Shown here: piece by piece, positions 61,731-64,000 of the stretch
Layout of the letters: every line of letters begins with the position of its first letter
Numbering within the stretch: position 1 is the first letter of the stretch
Assembly (NCBI GenBank): GCA_029962745.1
Contig: CM057162.1
Span: 20,078,740-20,142,739, forward strand
Length of the DNA stretch: 64,000 nucleotides
Reading direction: 5' to 3'
From: Echinometra lucunter
Taxonomy: Eukaryota > Echinodermata > Echinoidea > Camarodonta > Echinometridae
The notes under the pieces: generated by a model
The model's database searches: none
Told to the model about the DNA's origin: nothing
What the model saw: the letters and a program-made list of their open reading frames with translations, nothing else
Position numbers and translations under genes: made by a program

Positions 61731-61733
61731 ATC

Positions 61734-64000
61734 GAAGCAAGCAAAGAAAAACATAATGATAAAGTATCATTTCGACATCAAAATACATTATATGCCTATA
61801 TTCTGTCACCTCCCTTATATGCCCAGTTCGTTTGCCTTCCTAAATAATTCTTTATATGAGCGAGCGTAGCGAACAAAGAAAAACATTTATTATCAATTAT
61901 TTCGAGAATAGTCGGACACGTCGCTCCAAAAATGTGATGATATCAAGGCATAAAGAGTTGCTGGAATAAGAGTGATTGCTGATCGAAAACATCTTGTTTC
62001 GTTTCTAGAATTTAAGAGCAAGCAAATTTTTTTTTTTTAATACTGAGACCGGGTTATCATGGTTATACTATTCCCTTCTCGTGATTTAGTAAGGTATAAT
62101 GATTTTTATCGCCATCTTCTGTTCTCACAGAGGGTAGGTTTATGGTCACAGGCCTTTATCTCCTGAAAATTCATCTATTTTAGGTAAATTTTGCCGCTCC
62201 AGAATCATTGCAATTATATAGGCCTAACTAACAATTAACAATATAACTAACAATGAGTAGAATAATAGCATAAACTTTAGATAGCAAGACAAAATGCAAA
62301 CTTATTTCATTTCTTAAGAAGTGTAATATAACCGCTATTGGTTAACATCATTAAAAATGCGAGCGAGCGCTCACAGGTTTTTCCTTTATCTTTTTCCTAT
62401 TTATCATTTCTATTTTTCCTCTCTTTCTTGATATGCGGGTTTTGATACAAGGATATATAGAATCTATACATGAAATTAAAATTGCAATTACATTGTCAAT
62501 TTTTTTTTCTTTGGGGGGGGGGGGCTTGAGCGATTGTTTTTTTTTTGGGAGGGGGGGGGGGGTCTTCAGCCCCCAAAGCCCCCCCCCCCCGTAGAACCGC
62601 GCCTGCTTATACCCTGGTAACCGGCGTTAATCTGTTTCAAGGGGGGGGGGATCGAAATGTTTTTCCCGATATTTCTTGCCTGCACTCGAGTATACACACA
62701 CCCTCCTCACCCGTCCTTAAACACCCCATTCACATAATATTCTATTTTGTGAGCGAGCTAAGCGAGCGGGCCCCAAAACAACCACTTCTTGCTATAAAAG
62801 AAGTCTTATTTTATCATCAAAATAATAGATAAAATACACTAGTTGATTATATAACGGGTACCTCCCTAGAGAATTCCAGGATAGCGATAGCGATTTCGAG
62901 ATATTCTCGTTTGAAGTTTAAATGCTTGCCTTTTTTCATCTATTTATTTTTACAACTTGGAGTTGTGTTCTAAATTTATAAGAAGAGGGAAACGTATTTT
63001 TCTTACTTAACTCAAAATACGAATTCTTCATCAACTAGCTATGAATATTTTGCAGTTTTTTAAAAGATACGTAGTTCTGCCAGATTTAAGATACACAGTT
63101 TTGCCAGATTACATTACGAATCGTCTTTGGTTGCCACATGTGACGCGTGCGCTGGGATCTGGCAAAACAGCATCATCTTCCTAGTGCGCATAGATATAGT
63201 GTGTTTTAAATTCGGCACGCGCGGTTTCAAGCAGGAGATTCGTAGTTTTGCCAGATCATGAGAATCCCGTTAGTGCAGCACGCGCGTATGAGATACGTAG
63301 TTCTGCCAGCCACACGAGATGCCTCATGTGGAGGAAAATGATCTGCCAAAAGAATATAGCTTTACTTACGTACCTTTACCTGAAAAATAGACAACGATAG
63401 TCCATATCCGATCAAAAATTTCGAGTTACGTAGTTCTGCCTGCTAAATGACGTCACTTTTTCCCCAAACGGTGGAAATTTGTGAATTTTATTTTTAAAAC
63501 AACAAATATTATTACACAACATGGACACATTAAACATGATGTTTTCTAGATTATCACAGAACAAAAACAAAAAAAAAGTAAAAAAAATTGAGATACGCAA
63601 TTCTTCCAGATCACGGCCGCGATATTCGGGCATCTGCTGCTGGAATAATAGTGATTGCTGATCAAAAACAACGTGTTTCTAGATTTTATGAGCGAACAGG
63701 AATGGATTTTTTGATACTGAGGACAGGTTCAAGTGTATTGGCACTCCCTTCCCGATTATGTACAAGTTATTGGTATCTTCCTTCTCACAGAGAGTATGAT
63801 AGGAATAATCTAATGGTCAGAGACGTTATCTCCTGAAAATTCGTTTTATAACAACTTGCCGCTCGAATCATTGCAGTTAGGCCTATAGAACTTACATTCT
63901 ATGAGTAAAGAATAGCGTGAGCATTGCATAGATAGACAAAGATGCAAAACTCTTTTCTTTCTTTAACTGAGAATAGTCTGATAGTAATGTAACCGGCATT
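61734..64000. repeat. Right flank: repeat-derived, contains a ~1.67-kb-spaced direct duplication
   Basis: About 61960-62340 and 63625-64000 are diverged direct repeats; shared blocks include GAATAA-AGTGATTGCTGATC, CTTCT--TCTCACAGAG and TATCTCCTGAAAATTC. Between them lie poly-G/poly-C runs (62513-62590, 62641-62650), another GCGAGCG/ACAACCAC unit (62750-62830) and the TACGTAGTTCTGCCAG motif cluster. No protein-coding gene was recognised. Confidence 0.65.
63066..63610 (+). repeat. Irregularly spaced GATACGTAGTTCTGCCAGA motif cluster
   Basis: Six copies with few mismatches start at 63066, 63090, 63237, 63292, 63424 and 63592. Inverted partial copies (GATCTGGCAAAAC near 63157, GATCTGCCAAAAG near 63341) are also present. 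Spacing is irregular, so it is not a simple tandem array. Confidence 0.7.

Larger units (their letters stand above)
40938..61733 (-). repeat. Arm R of the 21-kb inverted duplication
   Basis: Reverse-complement match of 6872-27972; see arm L. The outer edge (about 61733) falls inside a degenerate tandem array of the GCGAGCGAGCG family. The inner edge is at about 40938. Differences from arm L include the insertion 41838-42618 and the minisatellite expansion 57003-57332. Confidence 0.95.

Overview
This is animal (metazoan) genomic DNA. Genes have introns with GT/AG borders, coding density is low, and there are long poly-C/poly-G runs, microsatellites and many short inverted-repeat elements. A foldback transposon whose inverted ends are made of 15-bp tandem repeats resembles, as I remember it, the sea-urchin TU family. 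With the receptor genes present, I infer a marine deuterostome, probably a sea urchin. This is an inference; no database search was possible.

Layout. The window is dominated by a ~21-kb inverted duplication: arm L (about 6872-27972) matches the reverse complement of arm R (about 40938-61733). Each arm carries, tail to tail, (i) an intronless rhodopsin-family GPCR and (ii) a ~14-kb, 15-16-exon immunoglobulin-superfamily (IgSF) receptor gene of nephrin/SYG-2-like layout: signal peptide, seven Ig-like domains, one fibronectin III domain, a Cys-containing domain, a membrane helix and a tail with candidate phosphotyrosine and SH3-binding motifs. The arms share a CR1/L2-like LINE 3' fragment, an ~0.84-kb DNA transposon with a nested MITE, and two other MITEs. 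They differ by several insertions and a 1-to-6-copy minisatellite.

Coding state. The GPCR is intact in arm R (384 aa) and broken in arm L by a 5-bp insertion. The IgSF gene has an open ectodomain in arm R but a 2-bp deletion in its last exon; the arm-L copy has frameshifts in an Ig exon and a tail exon but keeps the full last exon. Neither copy as written encodes both the full ectodomain and the full tail.

Outside the arms. Segment A (804-4791) recurs in direct orientation as A' (31051-34773). A TU-like foldback element (about 4788-6871) lies exactly between A and arm L. The 13-kb spacer between arms holds A', a ~340-bp hairpin element, a gap of exactly 500 N (36298-36797), an endonuclease-bearing LINE fragment, a ~920-bp TAG array and an L2-like LINE 3' end. 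The right flank (61734-64000) is repeat-derived.

Interpretation. The fixed-size N gap shows two contigs were joined by scaffolding, so the palindrome may be two haplotypes laid end to end in opposite orientation rather than a real duplication. Shared insertions with matching target duplications show that the arms are recent relatives either way.
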